A stretch of DNA of 64,000 bases from Cloacibacillus sp. An23 (GCF_002159945.1 NZ_NFJQ01000004.1:124001-188000), one strand, 5' to 3'. Shown: positions 34,449-43,658, numbered from the stretch's first letter. Made by a program: numbers and translations. Notes: generated by a model from the letters alone, not told the origin.

Positions 34449-35249
34449 ATGTTTCTATTATATAAGTTCGTGGGCTCTCTCGTCGTACCTCCCGGATGCT
34501 TTATAGTCGCAATACTCGTAATCGCCGCGCTCGCGCTGCGCAAGCCGCGCAAGCCGGTTCTCGCGGGAGCGCTCTGCGCGCTCGCCGCCGCCATGTACGT
34601 CATGAGCTCTCCGATATTCGCCTACCACGTCAACAAATCATTAGACATCGCATATAAGCCCCAGCTTCCACCTAAAAACGTCAAAGCCGCGGTCGTCGTG
34701 CTCGCCGGCGGCTCGTCTGTAGACGAGAACGGCAGACCATTCCAGCCCTCAGCGGCGACGATGGAACGTCTCTACGCCGCGGTAAAGCTCTCGAAGGAGC
34801 AGCCTTCGTGCTCGCGCCTGATCTTCTCCGGCGGCGACGTCTACGGGCGCAACAAAGTGACGGAAGCCGAGGTCATGAAATACGCGGCGCAGATAATGGG
34901 CTGCCGCGCGAAGATCATCCTTGAGGACAAATCCAGAAACACGGACGAAAACCTCAAATACAGCGCGGAGATCATCGAGAAGCTCGGAGTGAAGCACGTC
35001 GTCGTCGTCACCAACAACTTCCACATAGAGCGCGCTATGGACTTCGCCTACCAGTACATGCCGTCGAACGTAAGGCTCTACGCCTACCCGAGCGGCGGCG
35101 CTAAGCAGAAGGAGCTGCACGTGACGCCGGAGATGCTGATGCCGAGCGTCGGCTCGCTCAGCGCGTCATGCACCGGCATAAAAGAATGGATAGGCATAGC
35201 CGTCGCGAATCTAGCGCCAGAACAGCAGAAGAAGCGCGTTCTTTCTTAA
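34449..35249 (+). CDS. YdcF/SanA-family membrane-anchored protein (copy 1)
   Basis: This 266-residue DUF218 protein has two hydrophobic segments at the N-terminus (about residues 5-30 and 37-57) and a soluble domain probably facing the periplasm. Family motifs are VVVLAGGSSVDENGRPFQ, LIFSGGDVYGRN, EDKSRNTDENLKYSAEI and VVVTNNFHIERAM. SanA/ElyC members affect cell-envelope permeability and peptidoglycan-lipid precursor use, but the biochemical activity is not settled. A close paralogue follows, with a terminator between them, so each is transcribed on its own. Confidence 0.88.
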   Translation: MFLLYKFVGSLVVPPGCFIVAILVIAALALRKPRKPVLAGALCALAAAMYVMSSPIFAYHVNKSLDIAYKPQLPPKNVKAAVVVLAGGSSVDENGRPFQPSAATMERLYAAVKLSKEQPSCSRLIFSGGDVYGRNKVTEAEVMKYAAQIMGCRAKIILEDKSRNTDENLKYSAEIIEKLGVKHVVVVTNNFHIERAMDFAYQYMPSNVRLYAYPSGGAKQKELHVTPEMLMPSVGSLSASCTGIKEWIGIAVANLAPEQQKKRVLS

Positions 35250-35272
35250 AAATCAAATCAGGCGAATAAGCA

Positions 35273-35309
35273 GCGCGCCCGCGTTAAAACGTGGGGCGCG
35301 CATTTTTTT
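35273..35309 (+). terminator. Terminator after the first YdcF gene
   Basis: The arms GCGCGCCC and GGGCGCGC are separated by a 13-base loop and followed by ATTTTTTT. Confidence 0.85.
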
Positions 35310-35421
35310 GCGTCCAAAGGCAAAGGAGCAGACCGCCTCCGCCTGTATTTTCAGGAAGCGCGCAGTTTTCCGATTAACGGCTATAATACGAAGAAAGTCT
35401 GAAAAACGGAGCTGGCGTGAA

Positions 35422-36216
35422 ATGTTCGCACTGTATAAAATCATCGGGGCCTTCGCGGCCCCGCCCGGCCTCTTCATAGCGGCGCTTCTCGCAGCCGCTT
35501 CCGCGGCTTTCGTAACGGCGCGCCGCCCGCGCCGTCACGGCCGGAACTTCACGCCGGTTGCGCTCGTCCTATTCGCCGCAGTCCTTTACGTAATGAGCAC
35601 GCCAGCCGGGGCGCTTTTGACGGCGGGACCGCTCGAGTCCGCATATTCCGTGCAGCTTCCGCCGGAGGGCGAAGATGCCGCTTTCGTCGTGCTCGCCGGC
35701 GGCTCGTCATACGACGGGCGCGGTTCGTCAGTCCAGCCGTCGCCGCAGGCGCTCGAGCGCGTCTACACAGCGGTCACGCTGGCTTCAAAGCGCGATGGAA
35801 ATTCCGTGCTCGTGATGTCGGGCGGCAACGTCTTCGGCGACAACGACCGTTCGGAGGCCTCGGCCATGCGCGACGCCGCGCGCGCGATGGGCTGGCGCGG
35901 AGAGACGGTGCTCGAAGAAGAGTCGCGCACCACGGCGGAGAATATGAAATACTGCGCCGGTATAGTGCGTTCGCTCGGCATTGAAAACGTCGCCGTCGTC
36001 ACGAACGCCTACCACATGCCGCGCGCGATGTACCTCGCCCGCCGTTTCATGCCCGGGACGCGCCTCTATCCATGCCCCGGCCCGCGCCAGGCAGACCCGC
36101 TCGTCAGGGGGCTGCCGTCGTTTCTGCCGGCGGCGGGAAGCCTCGACATATCGTGCACCGCGGCCCGAGAGTGGATAGGAATCGCGGCGTCGGCCGCGGC
36201 CAGCCTCCGGAAATGA
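35422..36216 (+). CDS. YdcF/SanA-family membrane-anchored protein (copy 2)
   Basis: This 264-residue paralogue of the preceding gene shares the two N-terminal hydrophobic segments (MFALYKIIGAFAAPPGLFIA and LVLFAAVLYVMSTP) and the motifs VVLAGGSSYDGRG, LVMSGGNVFGDN, EEESRTTAENMKYCA and AVVTNAYHMPRAM. The C-termini also align (SCTAAREWIGIA here, SCTGIKEWIGIA there). The start at 35422 is 10 bases after GGAG; the longer frame upstream has no support. A TATAAT at 35382-35387 may be its -10. The pair looks like a tandem duplication that has diverged. Confidence 0.88.
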   Translation: MFALYKIIGAFAAPPGLFIAALLAAASAAFVTARRPRRHGRNFTPVALVLFAAVLYVMSTPAGALLTAGPLESAYSVQLPPEGEDAAFVVLAGGSSYDGRGSSVQPSPQALERVYTAVTLASKRDGNSVLVMSGGNVFGDNDRSEASAMRDAARAMGWRGETVLEEESRTTAENMKYCAGIVRSLGIENVAVVTNAYHMPRAMYLARRFMPGTRLYPCPGPRQADPLVRGLPSFLPAAGSLDISCTAAREWIGIAASAAASLRK

Positions 36217-36263
36217 TATATTAACGGAAATTTATAAATGAGAAAGGGCAGCAAAGAACTACA

Positions 36264-37018
36264 GTGACACAGACAGTTTACAGATTTTACGCAGAGCTTT
36301 GCGATTAATTCCCCCAAAATATGGCGGCGCTTCCAGACGGCGAACGACGTGACGATGGCCTATCTCGGTTACGTTCTGATGACTATGTTCGAAATGCAGG
36401 CGGGCCACCTGTTCGCGTTCGACATTCCGCACGCGGATAACTTCGACCGCGCTCTGAAAAAACGCGTGTCCGTCGAGCTGCCTCCAATGGAGGACGAGGG
36501 CGCGCGGCGACTGGCACATCGTGCTGCCGCTTCCGGATGAGTGGAACTTCAGCTCGCCGCTGACGGAAGGCGAGAGGCCGGAAGAGTTCGACGCGGCCGA
36601 AATTAAGCTGCGAAACGCGCTCTTCGACGAGGGAGACCTCGCCATGTTCACCTACGATTTCGGCGACGACTGGCAGATTGCGCTGCGCGTGGAAGAAATA
36701 ATCAGAAACAGCAGCATTCCCGCGACCGACCTTCCGAAGGTTCTCGACGGCGAAGGATACGGCATAATAGAAAACTGCGGGGGAGCATACGGACTGAAGA
36801 AACTCGCCGCCGCCTTCAAAAGAAAGCGCGGGCCGCAGTACGAAGAATTTCGCGAGTGGCTCGGCGTCGATTCGCTCGACATGACCGCCTTCGACATTGC
36901 TGATATGAATTACCGCCTGAAAAAGGTTCCGGCGATATACAGAAAAATCTACGAAAACCATCAAGCTCCGTCGAGACGATCCGTAGCGATACTAACGCGC
37001 GAATATCTGAAAAAATAA
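36264..37018 (+). pseudogene. Frameshifted pRiA4b ORF-3-like gene
   Basis: Three frames joined together read as one protein of the plasmid pRiA4b ORF-3 family. Frame A gives VYRFYAELCD from a GTG at 36264. A one-base insertion near 36307 moves into frame B, giving SPKIWRRFQTANDV and then MAYLGYVLMTMFEMQAGHLF. A second one-base insertion near 36505 moves into frame C, giving GDWHIVLPLPDEWNF and the family-typical FTYDFGDDWQIALRVEEI and IENCGGAYGLKKL. As written, no full protein can be made. Sequencing error could explain one shift but is less likely for two. The function of the intact family is unknown. Confidence 0.8.
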
Positions 37019-37025
37019 AAAAACG

Positions 37026-37050
37026 GCCGCTGGATTTCAGCGGCTTTTTC
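37026..37050 (+). terminator. Terminator after the pRiA4b-like pseudogene
   Basis: The arms GCCGCTG and CAGCGGC have a short loop and are followed by TTTTTC. It may also help end the converging polysaccharide transcript. Confidence 0.75.
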
Positions 37051-37081
37051 GTCTTTATCTCGTTCAGCCGAAAATACGGAA

Positions 37082-38938
37082 CTATTCGCCGCTCTCCGCT
37101 TCCACGCCGAGCCCGAGTATCGTCTCCCTCAGCTTTACGCCGGAGAGGCGGCCTTCATCGGCCTCGCGCAGGATTTCCGTGACTCGCGGCAGTATCGAAA
37201 CGGCCTCGGGCGTCAGCTTCGTCTTGAAAATCTTCGTGTGTCCCGTCGTGTCCACGTGGCTCGGGTCGTAGAAGAGCTCCTCGTACAGTTTTTCGCCGGG
37301 GCGTATGCCGGTGTACTGGATGTCTATGTCCTTGTACGGCTCGTAGCCGTGGAGGCGTATCAGGGTCTCCGCCATTTCGGATATTTTCACGGGCGCGCCC
37401 ATGTCGAGGACGAAAAGCTCGCCGCCCGTCCCCATCGTTCCGGCCTGGAGGACGAGGCTGACAGCCTCTGGTATCAGCATAAAGTAGCGCTTCATATCAG
37501 GGTGCGTGACTGTGACTGGGCCGCCAGCCGCTATCTGGCGCTCGAACTTGGGCACTACGCTGCCGCGGCTTCCGAGGACGTTGCCGAAGCGCACCGCCAT
37601 ATACTTCGTGTTCGGAAATTCTTTCTGCACCGACAGAAGCAGCCTTTCGGCGGCGCGCTTGGTCGCCCCCATGACGCTTGTCGGATGGACGGCCTTGTCG
37701 GTCGATATCATGACGAAACGTTCGACGCCGTATTTTCCGGCGAGAGTGGAAATGTTCCACGTACCGAATGCGTTTACGCGCAGAGCCTCGCGCGGGTTCT
37801 CCTCCATCAGCGGCACGTGCTTGTGCGCGCCGGCGTGGAAGATCACCTGCGGGCGGTGTCTTGCGAATATCATGTTCATCGTGTCTTCATCGGCGACGTC
37901 GGCGATGATCGGGATCACCGGTATGGTGTTGCCGGCGTCGTGAAGCGATTCGAGAAGCAGGTATATCGACTGCTCGCCGTGGCCGAGGGCCAGCAGCTCC
38001 TTAGGCTCGCGCGCGAGGACCTGGCGGCATATTTCGGAGCCTATCGAGCCGCCGGCGCCCGTTACGAGGACTGTCTTGCCCTTTATTACGGCCGAAATGT
38101 TTTCGTTGTCGAGCTTTATCGGGTCGCGGCGCAGGAGGTCCTCAAGGTTGACGGAACGCAGGCGGCTGACGCTGACGTGCCCGTCGGCCAGCGCGATGAA
38201 GCTCGGGACGACGCGGACTGTGACGTTTTCCTTATTAAGTATATCCACGTATTCGCGCATCTGAGCGCCGGTGGCCGACGGTATGGCGAGCAGCACGGTG
38301 TCTACCGCGTAACGCTTTATGACCGCCGAGATGTCCTTCTTAGTGCCGAGCACCTTGAGAGAGGCGACAGTCATCTTGCGCAGGTTCGGATCGTCGTCGA
38401 TGAAGCCGACCGCCTCGAGCGCGGACTGGTTGCGCAGCAGATCGCGCGCTATGAGCGTACCGGCCTCGCCGGCGCCGACGATGAGCGCGCGCTGGCTCAC
38501 CGCGCCGTGCTTATGGCGGCTGACCGCCGCAAGACGCCAAGCGGCGCGCATTCCGGTCATGAACATGATCGCGAGCAGTATCGATATAAGGAACGACGAA
38601 CGGGGGACGCTGACTATCCTCGTGAAGTAGTTGAATATTACGAACACCGCCACGCCTATGCAGTACCACTGCGCGAACCGCGTGTATTCCTCGATGCTGG
38701 CGCGCGTCCATACGACGGTGTATGTTTTGCCCAGAAAGAGCGCAGCCATGACTATGGCGGAGAAGGCCGCAAGCGTCCGCGTAAAGCCCTCGCCGTCGTC
38801 GAGGCTCAGGAAAAAATACGAGAAGCGCATCGAGTAGCCGATGAACACGGCCAGGGCTATGCAGCAAACGTCCACCAGCATTACGCGGCGGTTGCGCATA
38901 CCGAGCCAGACCACCATCTGAAGCAGTTTCCTGTACAT
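37082..38938 (-). CDS. Membrane UDP-sugar 4,6-dehydratase (PglF/WbpM/CapD type)
   Basis: This 618-residue protein has four N-terminal membrane segments, then a CoA-binding-like NAD domain with IVGAGEAGTLIARDL (about residue 152), then a short-chain dehydrogenase domain with VLVTGAGGSIGSEICRQ (about residue 290). The catalytic region ISTDKAVHPTSVMGATKRAAE and RFGNVLGSRGSV match the PglF/WbpM/CapD group. These enzymes turn UDP-GlcNAc into its 4-keto-6-deoxy form, the first step to bacillosamine or FucNAc in surface glycans. It is 25 bases downstream of the chain-length regulator gene. No glycosyltransferase or Wzx/Wzy gene follows here, so the remaining genes must be elsewhere. Confidence 0.93.
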   Translation of the reverse strand: MYRKLLQMVVWLGMRNRRVMLVDVCCIALAVFIGYSMRFSYFFLSLDDGEGFTRTLAAFSAIVMAALFLGKTYTVVWTRASIEEYTRFAQWYCIGVAVFVIFNYFTRIVSVPRSSFLISILLAIMFMTGMRAAWRLAAVSRHKHGAVSQRALIVGAGEAGTLIARDLLRNQSALEAVGFIDDDPNLRKMTVASLKVLGTKKDISAVIKRYAVDTVLLAIPSATGAQMREYVDILNKENVTVRVVPSFIALADGHVSVSRLRSVNLEDLLRRDPIKLDNENISAVIKGKTVLVTGAGGSIGSEICRQVLAREPKELLALGHGEQSIYLLLESLHDAGNTIPVIPIIADVADEDTMNMIFARHRPQVIFHAGAHKHVPLMEENPREALRVNAFGTWNISTLAGKYGVERFVMISTDKAVHPTSVMGATKRAAERLLLSVQKEFPNTKYMAVRFGNVLGSRGSVVPKFERQIAAGGPVTVTHPDMKRYFMLIPEAVSLVLQAGTMGTGGELFVLDMGAPVKISEMAETLIRLHGYEPYKDIDIQYTGIRPGEKLYEELFYDPSHVDTTGHTKIFKTKLTPEAVSILPRVTEILREADEGRLSGVKLRETILGLGVEAESGE

Positions 38939-38963
38939 CTTAAAGCCCCCTTAGAGCGGACGG

Positions 38964-39851
38964 TTACGGCTTGGCTTTAAAGCCGAGAAGTTTTCTGAGG
39001 TAGTTTTTCTTTTCCGCCGTCTCAGGATCTCCAGGCGACTGCCAGAAGTGGCGCAGGAAGGCCGCGGTCACGGCGCAGAAGAATCCGAGCAGGGCGGCTA
39101 GGACGACTATTTTCCCGCGTCCCTGCGGCTCCTTTTCATCCGGCAGCGATGCCGGAGAGACGAGCTGAAGCACCATCGGGCTCTTGTCTTTTATGCGCTG
39201 GTTCTCGTTGTACTGGGAAAGTACGGAGTACAGCTCGAGCACGGAAGACAGCCTCGCGTTCGGCTCGTCCGAAGCTTCGTTCCTGCTTATTTCGTCCAAC
39301 TTTTCTTTTATCGTCTTTGCGAGGAAAGCGTCGCGCGTTTCTATCGTCGAGGTAACGCCCATCGCGAGGAGCGCCGCGTCCGTCCTTCTGTAAATGAAGT
39401 CGGCCATCTTCATCGAGCGCTCGGGCGACGGCGACGTCACGGATATTGTGATAAGCCCGTTCCTTCCTGCGTCGACCTTGACGTTCTTTCCGAGCTCGCG
39501 CATCGCGGCTTCTTTCGAGACCGTCCTGCCTGCGGCGTTTGTGAGGTCGAACTCGGCTATCAGAGCGTCGCGCATCGAGTTGCTCGAGACGACGGCGTCC
39601 ACCATATTGCCCGGCATATAGACGGAGAGCTCTCCGTCGCCTATGATGCGCGAGTTGACCGTCATCATCTGCACCTCGCTCTTGTACTCCGGCTCGGTGA
39701 AAAAGAACGCGTAGGCCAGTCCAGCGACGGCGAAGAGGACGGTGACGCACGCGATGAATTTTTTCTGTTCGGCAAGGACGATAAGGATATCAAGAAGAGA
39801 TAATTCTTCGCCCTCGTCTTGGAACATTTCCATATTATTGCGGTTTTCCAT
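38964..39851 (-). CDS. Wzz-type polysaccharide chain-length determinant protein
   Basis: This 295-residue inner-membrane protein has one membrane segment near residues 33-53 and another near 250-270, with a periplasmic helical domain between. That is the polysaccharide co-polymerase plan. LSLLDILIVLAEQKKFIA at the N-terminus and SLPDEKEPQGRG before the second segment support the family. It has no tyrosine-kinase domain. It should set the length of O-antigen or a surface polysaccharide and is transcribed with the dehydratase gene that follows. An extended -10 promoter lies upstream. Confidence 0.88.
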   Translation of the reverse strand: MENRNNMEMFQDEGEELSLLDILIVLAEQKKFIACVTVLFAVAGLAYAFFFTEPEYKSEVQMMTVNSRIIGDGELSVYMPGNMVDAVVSSNSMRDALIAEFDLTNAAGRTVSKEAAMRELGKNVKVDAGRNGLITISVTSPSPERSMKMADFIYRRTDAALLAMGVTSTIETRDAFLAKTIKEKLDEISRNEASDEPNARLSSVLELYSVLSQYNENQRIKDKSPMVLQLVSPASLPDEKEPQGRGKIVVLAALLGFFCAVTAAFLRHFWQSPGDPETAEKKNYLRKLLGFKAKP

Positions 39852-39922
39852 TTTTATCCCTCGCTGGTCAGAAAATCAACGGCTTTTAAAAAAGATATAA
39901 TGCCGCCGACAAAGTCAACGAC

Positions 39923-39931
39923 ATTATATCA
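39923..39931 (-). promoter_or_regulatory. Extended -10 promoter of the Wzz/dehydratase operon
   Basis: On the minus strand TGATATAAT is a perfect extended -10 element, about 70 bases before the Wzz-type start. No good -35 is visible. Confidence 0.5.
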
Positions 39932-39985
39932 AAGCCAACGATAGAAAGAAAGGTTGCAAAGCGCCGCTAAAGCGCGGCGGAAGAG

Positions 39986-41119
39986 CTAGCCGAGGTAGGC
40001 GAGCAGGATGCCGCCGGCGAGGACGGAGCCGATCTGTCCGGCGACGTTCGCGCCGACCGCGTGCATCAGAAGATGGTTGCCCGGGTCGGCCTGCTGTCCG
40101 AGACGCTGAATGACGCGCGCCGACATCGGGAATGCGGAGATTCCGGCCGCGCCGACCATCGGGTTGACCTTTTTGTCCTTCGGCAGGAAGAGGTTCAGTA
40201 TCTTGGCCGTGATGACGCCGCCCGCGGTGTCGAGCACGAAGGCTATGAGCCCCATGCCGATGATGGCGAGCGTTCCGAGGTTGACGAACTTCTCGCCGGT
40301 CATCGTCGCAGAAATGGAGAAGCCGAGGAGTATCGTGACGATGTTGGCCATTTCGTTCTGGGCGGCCTGCGAGAGACGCTCGGTGACGCCGCTGACGCGG
40401 AGCACGTTGCCGAACATGACGAAGCCGAGCAGCGCGACGGAGGCAGGAGCTATAAGACCGCCGATAATCGTTATCGCTATCGGGAACAGGAAGAGCTTGG
40501 TCTTGGAGACCGGACGCGGCGCGTAAGGCATCCTCATCTTACGCTCTTTCTCGGTCGTGAGCGCCTTGATGACGGGCGGCTGAATGAGCGGGACGAGCGC
40601 CATATAGGTATAGGCCGCGACTGAAATCGGGCCGAGCAGGTTCGGAGCGAAGCGCGTCGAGACGTATATCGAGGTCGGGCCGTCGGCGGCTCCGATTATC
40701 CCTATCGAGGCGGCCTCATATATGTTGTAGTCGAATATGAAGTAGGCGATGCCCATCGTGAGGAATATGCCCGCCTGCGCCGTAATTCCGAAGAGGAATA
40801 CCTTCGGGTTCGCCAGCAGCGGCGTGAAGTCGCACATCGCGCCGACGGCGACGAGTATCAGCAGCGGGAATATCTCGGTCGCTATACCGAGGTCGAAGAA
40901 CATCTGGAGAGCGCCGTGAACGACGCTGCCGCCTTCTATTATCTGATCGAGCGCCGAGGAAAGCGGAAGGTTTACAAGTATCGTGCCGAAACCCATCGGC
41001 AGAAGCAGGTTAGGCTCGAAGTCCTTCTTTACGGCCATGTACATCAGAAGGCCGCCCACACATATCATTACCAGGCTCTGATAGGTTATCGCTTGGAAAG
41101 TTGCTACAAATGATTCCAA
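39986..41119 (-). CDS. Sodium-ion-translocating decarboxylase beta subunit
   Basis: This 377-residue polytopic membrane protein is the beta subunit of the oxaloacetate, methylmalonyl-CoA or glutaconyl-CoA decarboxylase family. These enzymes release CO2 from carboxybiotin and pump sodium out. The key motif GIIGAADGPTSIYVSTRFAP holds the sodium-site Asp, and LLLPMGFGTILVNLPLS and GNVLRVSGVTERLS are conserved. The length is somewhat under 400, which is normal. The start is TTG at 41119, with AAGGAG 14 bases upstream, rather far. No alpha, gamma, delta or biotin-carrier gene adjoins it, so it works with subunits encoded elsewhere and the substrate is open. Confidence 0.93.
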   Translation of the reverse strand: MESFVATFQAITYQSLVMICVGGLLMYMAVKKDFEPNLLLPMGFGTILVNLPLSSALDQIIEGGSVVHGALQMFFDLGIATEIFPLLILVAVGAMCDFTPLLANPKVFLFGITAQAGIFLTMGIAYFIFDYNIYEAASIGIIGAADGPTSIYVSTRFAPNLLGPISVAAYTYMALVPLIQPPVIKALTTEKERKMRMPYAPRPVSKTKLFLFPIAITIIGGLIAPASVALLGFVMFGNVLRVSGVTERLSQAAQNEMANIVTILLGFSISATMTGEKFVNLGTLAIIGMGLIAFVLDTAGGVITAKILNLFLPKDKKVNPMVGAAGISAFPMSARVIQRLGQQADPGNHLLMHAVGANVAGQIGSVLAGGILLAYLG

Positions 41120-41343
41120 TCTAGCGTCACCGCTCCTTTATAAGATTTAATACGGGGGTTACTATACCATAAAATTATCTGAAACGTGCTCCGTATTTTA
41201 TCCGCCTGTGAAAAAATCATGTAAAATAAATTTGTGGAGATGGTGAAAAAAATGTTGATACGGTCGTGCAAAGAAAGCGTTATTATATATGTTTGCCGCC
41301 GCGCGTTCATATCCGCGCTTCAGCGTTCGGAGTAACGGCGGGC

Positions 41344-42600
41344 ATGCGCTTTCCCGACGCGCTGCGCGCGCTGAACTCGCGCAACTACCGGCTCTTCTTT
41401 ACAGCGCAGACCATATCCATGACCGGGCTCTGGATGTACCGCGTCGCGATAGGCTGGCTGGTCTTCCGCCTCACGGATTCCAACAGCGCGCTCGGCCTCA
41501 TGGATTTCGTAGCATCTCTGCCGATTTTCTTCCTTTCGCCGCTCGCGGGCGCGGTCGTGGAACGGCTCGACCTTCGGAAACTCATCTTCCGCACGCAGGC
41601 CTGCTGTATGTGCATCGCCTTCGCGTTCGCCTTTCTGACCTTCACGGACCTCATAACCTACGAGATAATTTTAGCCCTCGTCCTCGCGCGCGGGCTGCTC
41701 GACGCATTCGAGATGCCGGCGCGCTATTCGCTCGTCTCCTACATGGTGGACGCGAAGGAGGACGTCGGCAACGCCGTCGCGCTGAACTCGACGCTTTTCA
41801 ACACGGCTCGCATGATAGGGCCGACGGTCGGCGGCTTCGTCATCCACGCCTTCGGCGAGGCTTTCTGCTTCTTCTCCAACAGCTTCTGCTATCTCAGCAC
41901 GCTGTGGGCGCTCAGCAGGATGCGGCTCTCGCGTCCCCCCGTGGGCAGGACCGGCGGGAAAAGCCGTCCCGTCCGCGACATGATAGACGGCCTGCACATC
42001 GCGCGGGATTTCGCGCCTTACAGGTATTTCCTGCTGATGATAACGGCGACGGGATTTTTCGCATTTCCGAGCATAACGCTGATGCCGGCGATGGCGAAGA
42101 GCGTGCTGAACGGCTCGTCGAAGACTCTCGGCTTCCTGCTGATGGGCGTCGCGGTAGGCGCGCTCGCCGGCTCGCTGCTGATGGCCTCGCGCAAGAGCGT
42201 CGCGCGCCATTCATGGTGGTGTACGCGCACATGCGCCGCTTTCGGCGTATCGGTGATGCTCTTCTCGCTCTCGCGCAATATATGGCTCAGCATAGCGCTC
42301 GCGGCTCCGCTCGGCTTCTGTCTCGTGACATGTACGATAGCCTGCAACACCCTGCTCCAGACCATGACTGAGCCGGAGAGCCGCAGCCGCATAATGGCGC
42401 TCTACACTCTTGCGAACATCGGCATCCCGCCCTTCGGCAGCATGCTCGCGGGCCGGTTCGGCGACCTCACGAACACCGGCTGGGCGCTCTTCGCCTGCGG
42501 CGTCTGCTGCACTGTGTCGTCGCTCTTCTTCACGCGCAGAATCGACCGCATCGGCGGCGAGGTCACGGCGGCGCTCAAACGCCAGGGGGCGCTGCGATGA
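41344..42600 (+). CDS. Major facilitator superfamily transporter (MFS_3/EntS-like)
   Basis: This 418-residue protein has about 12 membrane segments and resembles the EntS/MFS_3 exporter group. It opens with FPDALRALNSRNYRLFFTAQ, has GLWMYRVAIGWLVFRLTDS in the first span region, and carries the MFS loop RGLLDAFEMPARYSLVSYMV. Many members export siderophores or drugs; the substrate here is unknown. The ATG at 41344 has GGAG 11 bases upstream; the longer frame from 41266 is not supported. It overlaps an EamA-type exporter gene by 4 bases, so the two are coupled. Confidence 0.88.
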   Translation: MRFPDALRALNSRNYRLFFTAQTISMTGLWMYRVAIGWLVFRLTDSNSALGLMDFVASLPIFFLSPLAGAVVERLDLRKLIFRTQACCMCIAFAFAFLTFTDLITYEIILALVLARGLLDAFEMPARYSLVSYMVDAKEDVGNAVALNSTLFNTARMIGPTVGGFVIHAFGEAFCFFSNSFCYLSTLWALSRMRLSRPPVGRTGGKSRPVRDMIDGLHIARDFAPYRYFLLMITATGFFAFPSITLMPAMAKSVLNGSSKTLGFLLMGVAVGALAGSLLMASRKSVARHSWWCTRTCAAFGVSVMLFSLSRNIWLSIALAAPLGFCLVTCTIACNTLLQTMTEPESRSRIMALYTLANIGIPPFGSMLAGRFGDLTNTGWALFACGVCCTVSSLFFTRRIDRIGGEVTAALKRQGALR

Positions 42601-43487
42601 AGCTGAGCCTTCGCGGTAATCCGGTGCTCGCGGCGGATCTGACGCTCGCGCTCGTCGCTCTGATATGGGGCGCGGGAATTCCGCTCTCCGCCGTACTCGC
42701 GCGCGGACTCACACCTCTTTGGGCTGTCGCGCTGCGTATGCTGCTCGCGTCGTTCTTCCTTATAATTATGTTCCGCCGCACGATAACGTCGTCGAGCGCG
42801 CGCGACTGGAAAATTTCTTTTCTCCTCACGGCGGTGCTGACGGCCGTATTCGTCTCGATGACCTTCGGCCTCTCCTACAGCACGGCGAGTAAGCAGGCCT
42901 TCATCGGCGGGCTGAACGTCATACTGGTCCCGCTGTTCGTCTGGCTCTTCTACCGGAAGCGTCCGCCCGCACGCCTCTTCGCCGGCGCGGGGCTCACGAC
43001 CGCGGGGCTGCTCGTCATGGGCTTCACGCCTGGAATGGAGTTCAACTTCGGCGACTTCCTCTCGTTCATCATGGCGGTATCCTACGCGCTGCAGATCATA
43101 GGCGGCGGGTTCTGCGCGCGGCGCGTCGAACCCGCGCGTCTCACGGCGCTGCACATAATCATGCTCTCTGCAGTGCTGACGGCGCTGGCGCTCATATTCG
43201 AGCCGCTGCCGCAAATCTCCGACTTCACGCCCAAGATATGCGGCGCTCTGCTCTGCGTCTCGCTCTGCAACACGATACTATGCTTCAACATGCAGTTCCG
43301 CGCGCAGAAAAAAACCAGCGCGACGCACGCGGCGGTCATCTTCTCGCTCGAGGGGCTCTTCGGCTACATACTCGCCGTCGCGAGCGGTCAGGACCCTTTC
43401 CACCTCCAGGGGGCGCTCGGGGGGCTCATGATCATCGCGGGAATGCTTGTGACCGAGCTTGACGGCGTGACGACGCGCAAAAAATAG
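42597..43487 (+). CDS. EamA/DMT-family transporter
   Basis: This 296-residue inner-membrane protein has ten predicted spans in two EamA repeats and belongs to the drug/metabolite transporter superfamily. LVALIWGAGIPLSAVLARGL begins the first repeat and ATHAAVIFSLEGLFGYILAV is the typical end of the second. Such proteins export amino acids or metabolites. Its ATG overlaps the MFS gene's stop (ATGA), an unusual pairing of two exporter types in one unit. Confidence 0.9.
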   Translation: MKLSLRGNPVLAADLTLALVALIWGAGIPLSAVLARGLTPLWAVALRMLLASFFLIIMFRRTITSSSARDWKISFLLTAVLTAVFVSMTFGLSYSTASKQAFIGGLNVILVPLFVWLFYRKRPPARLFAGAGLTTAGLLVMGFTPGMEFNFGDFLSFIMAVSYALQIIGGGFCARRVEPARLTALHIIMLSAVLTALALIFEPLPQISDFTPKICGALLCVSLCNTILCFNMQFRAQKKTSATHAAVIFSLEGLFGYILAVASGQDPFHLQGALGGLMIIAGMLVTELDGVTTRKK

Positions 43488-43630
43488 CCGGAGCTCTGCA
43501 GATCCGCGCCCGTACCGGCTTCCATTACCTGACAGCGCCGGCGCCGCCGTCCGCCGCGGCGCGTGGTTTTTATTCATTTGAACAAATGATTATAATTTGA
43601 AGTTGAATGAATTCTTCTTGCGTTTGAACA

Positions 43631-43658
43631 TTGACGCTCGTTTCACAAGAGATAAAAT
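43631..43658 (+). promoter_or_regulatory. Promoter of the amino-acid ABC transporter operon
   Basis: TTGACG (43631-43636) and TAAAAT (43653-43658) are 16 bases apart. About 40 bases upstream, the inverted repeat CATTTG-AA-CAAATG (43575-43588) next to a TATAAT (43591-43596) may be an operator and second promoter. Confidence 0.65.

Noticed and set aside
37238-38980. A 580-codon plus-strand frame opposite the sugar dehydratase gene
   Set aside because: Shadow of a well-supported gene; no coding signal of its own.
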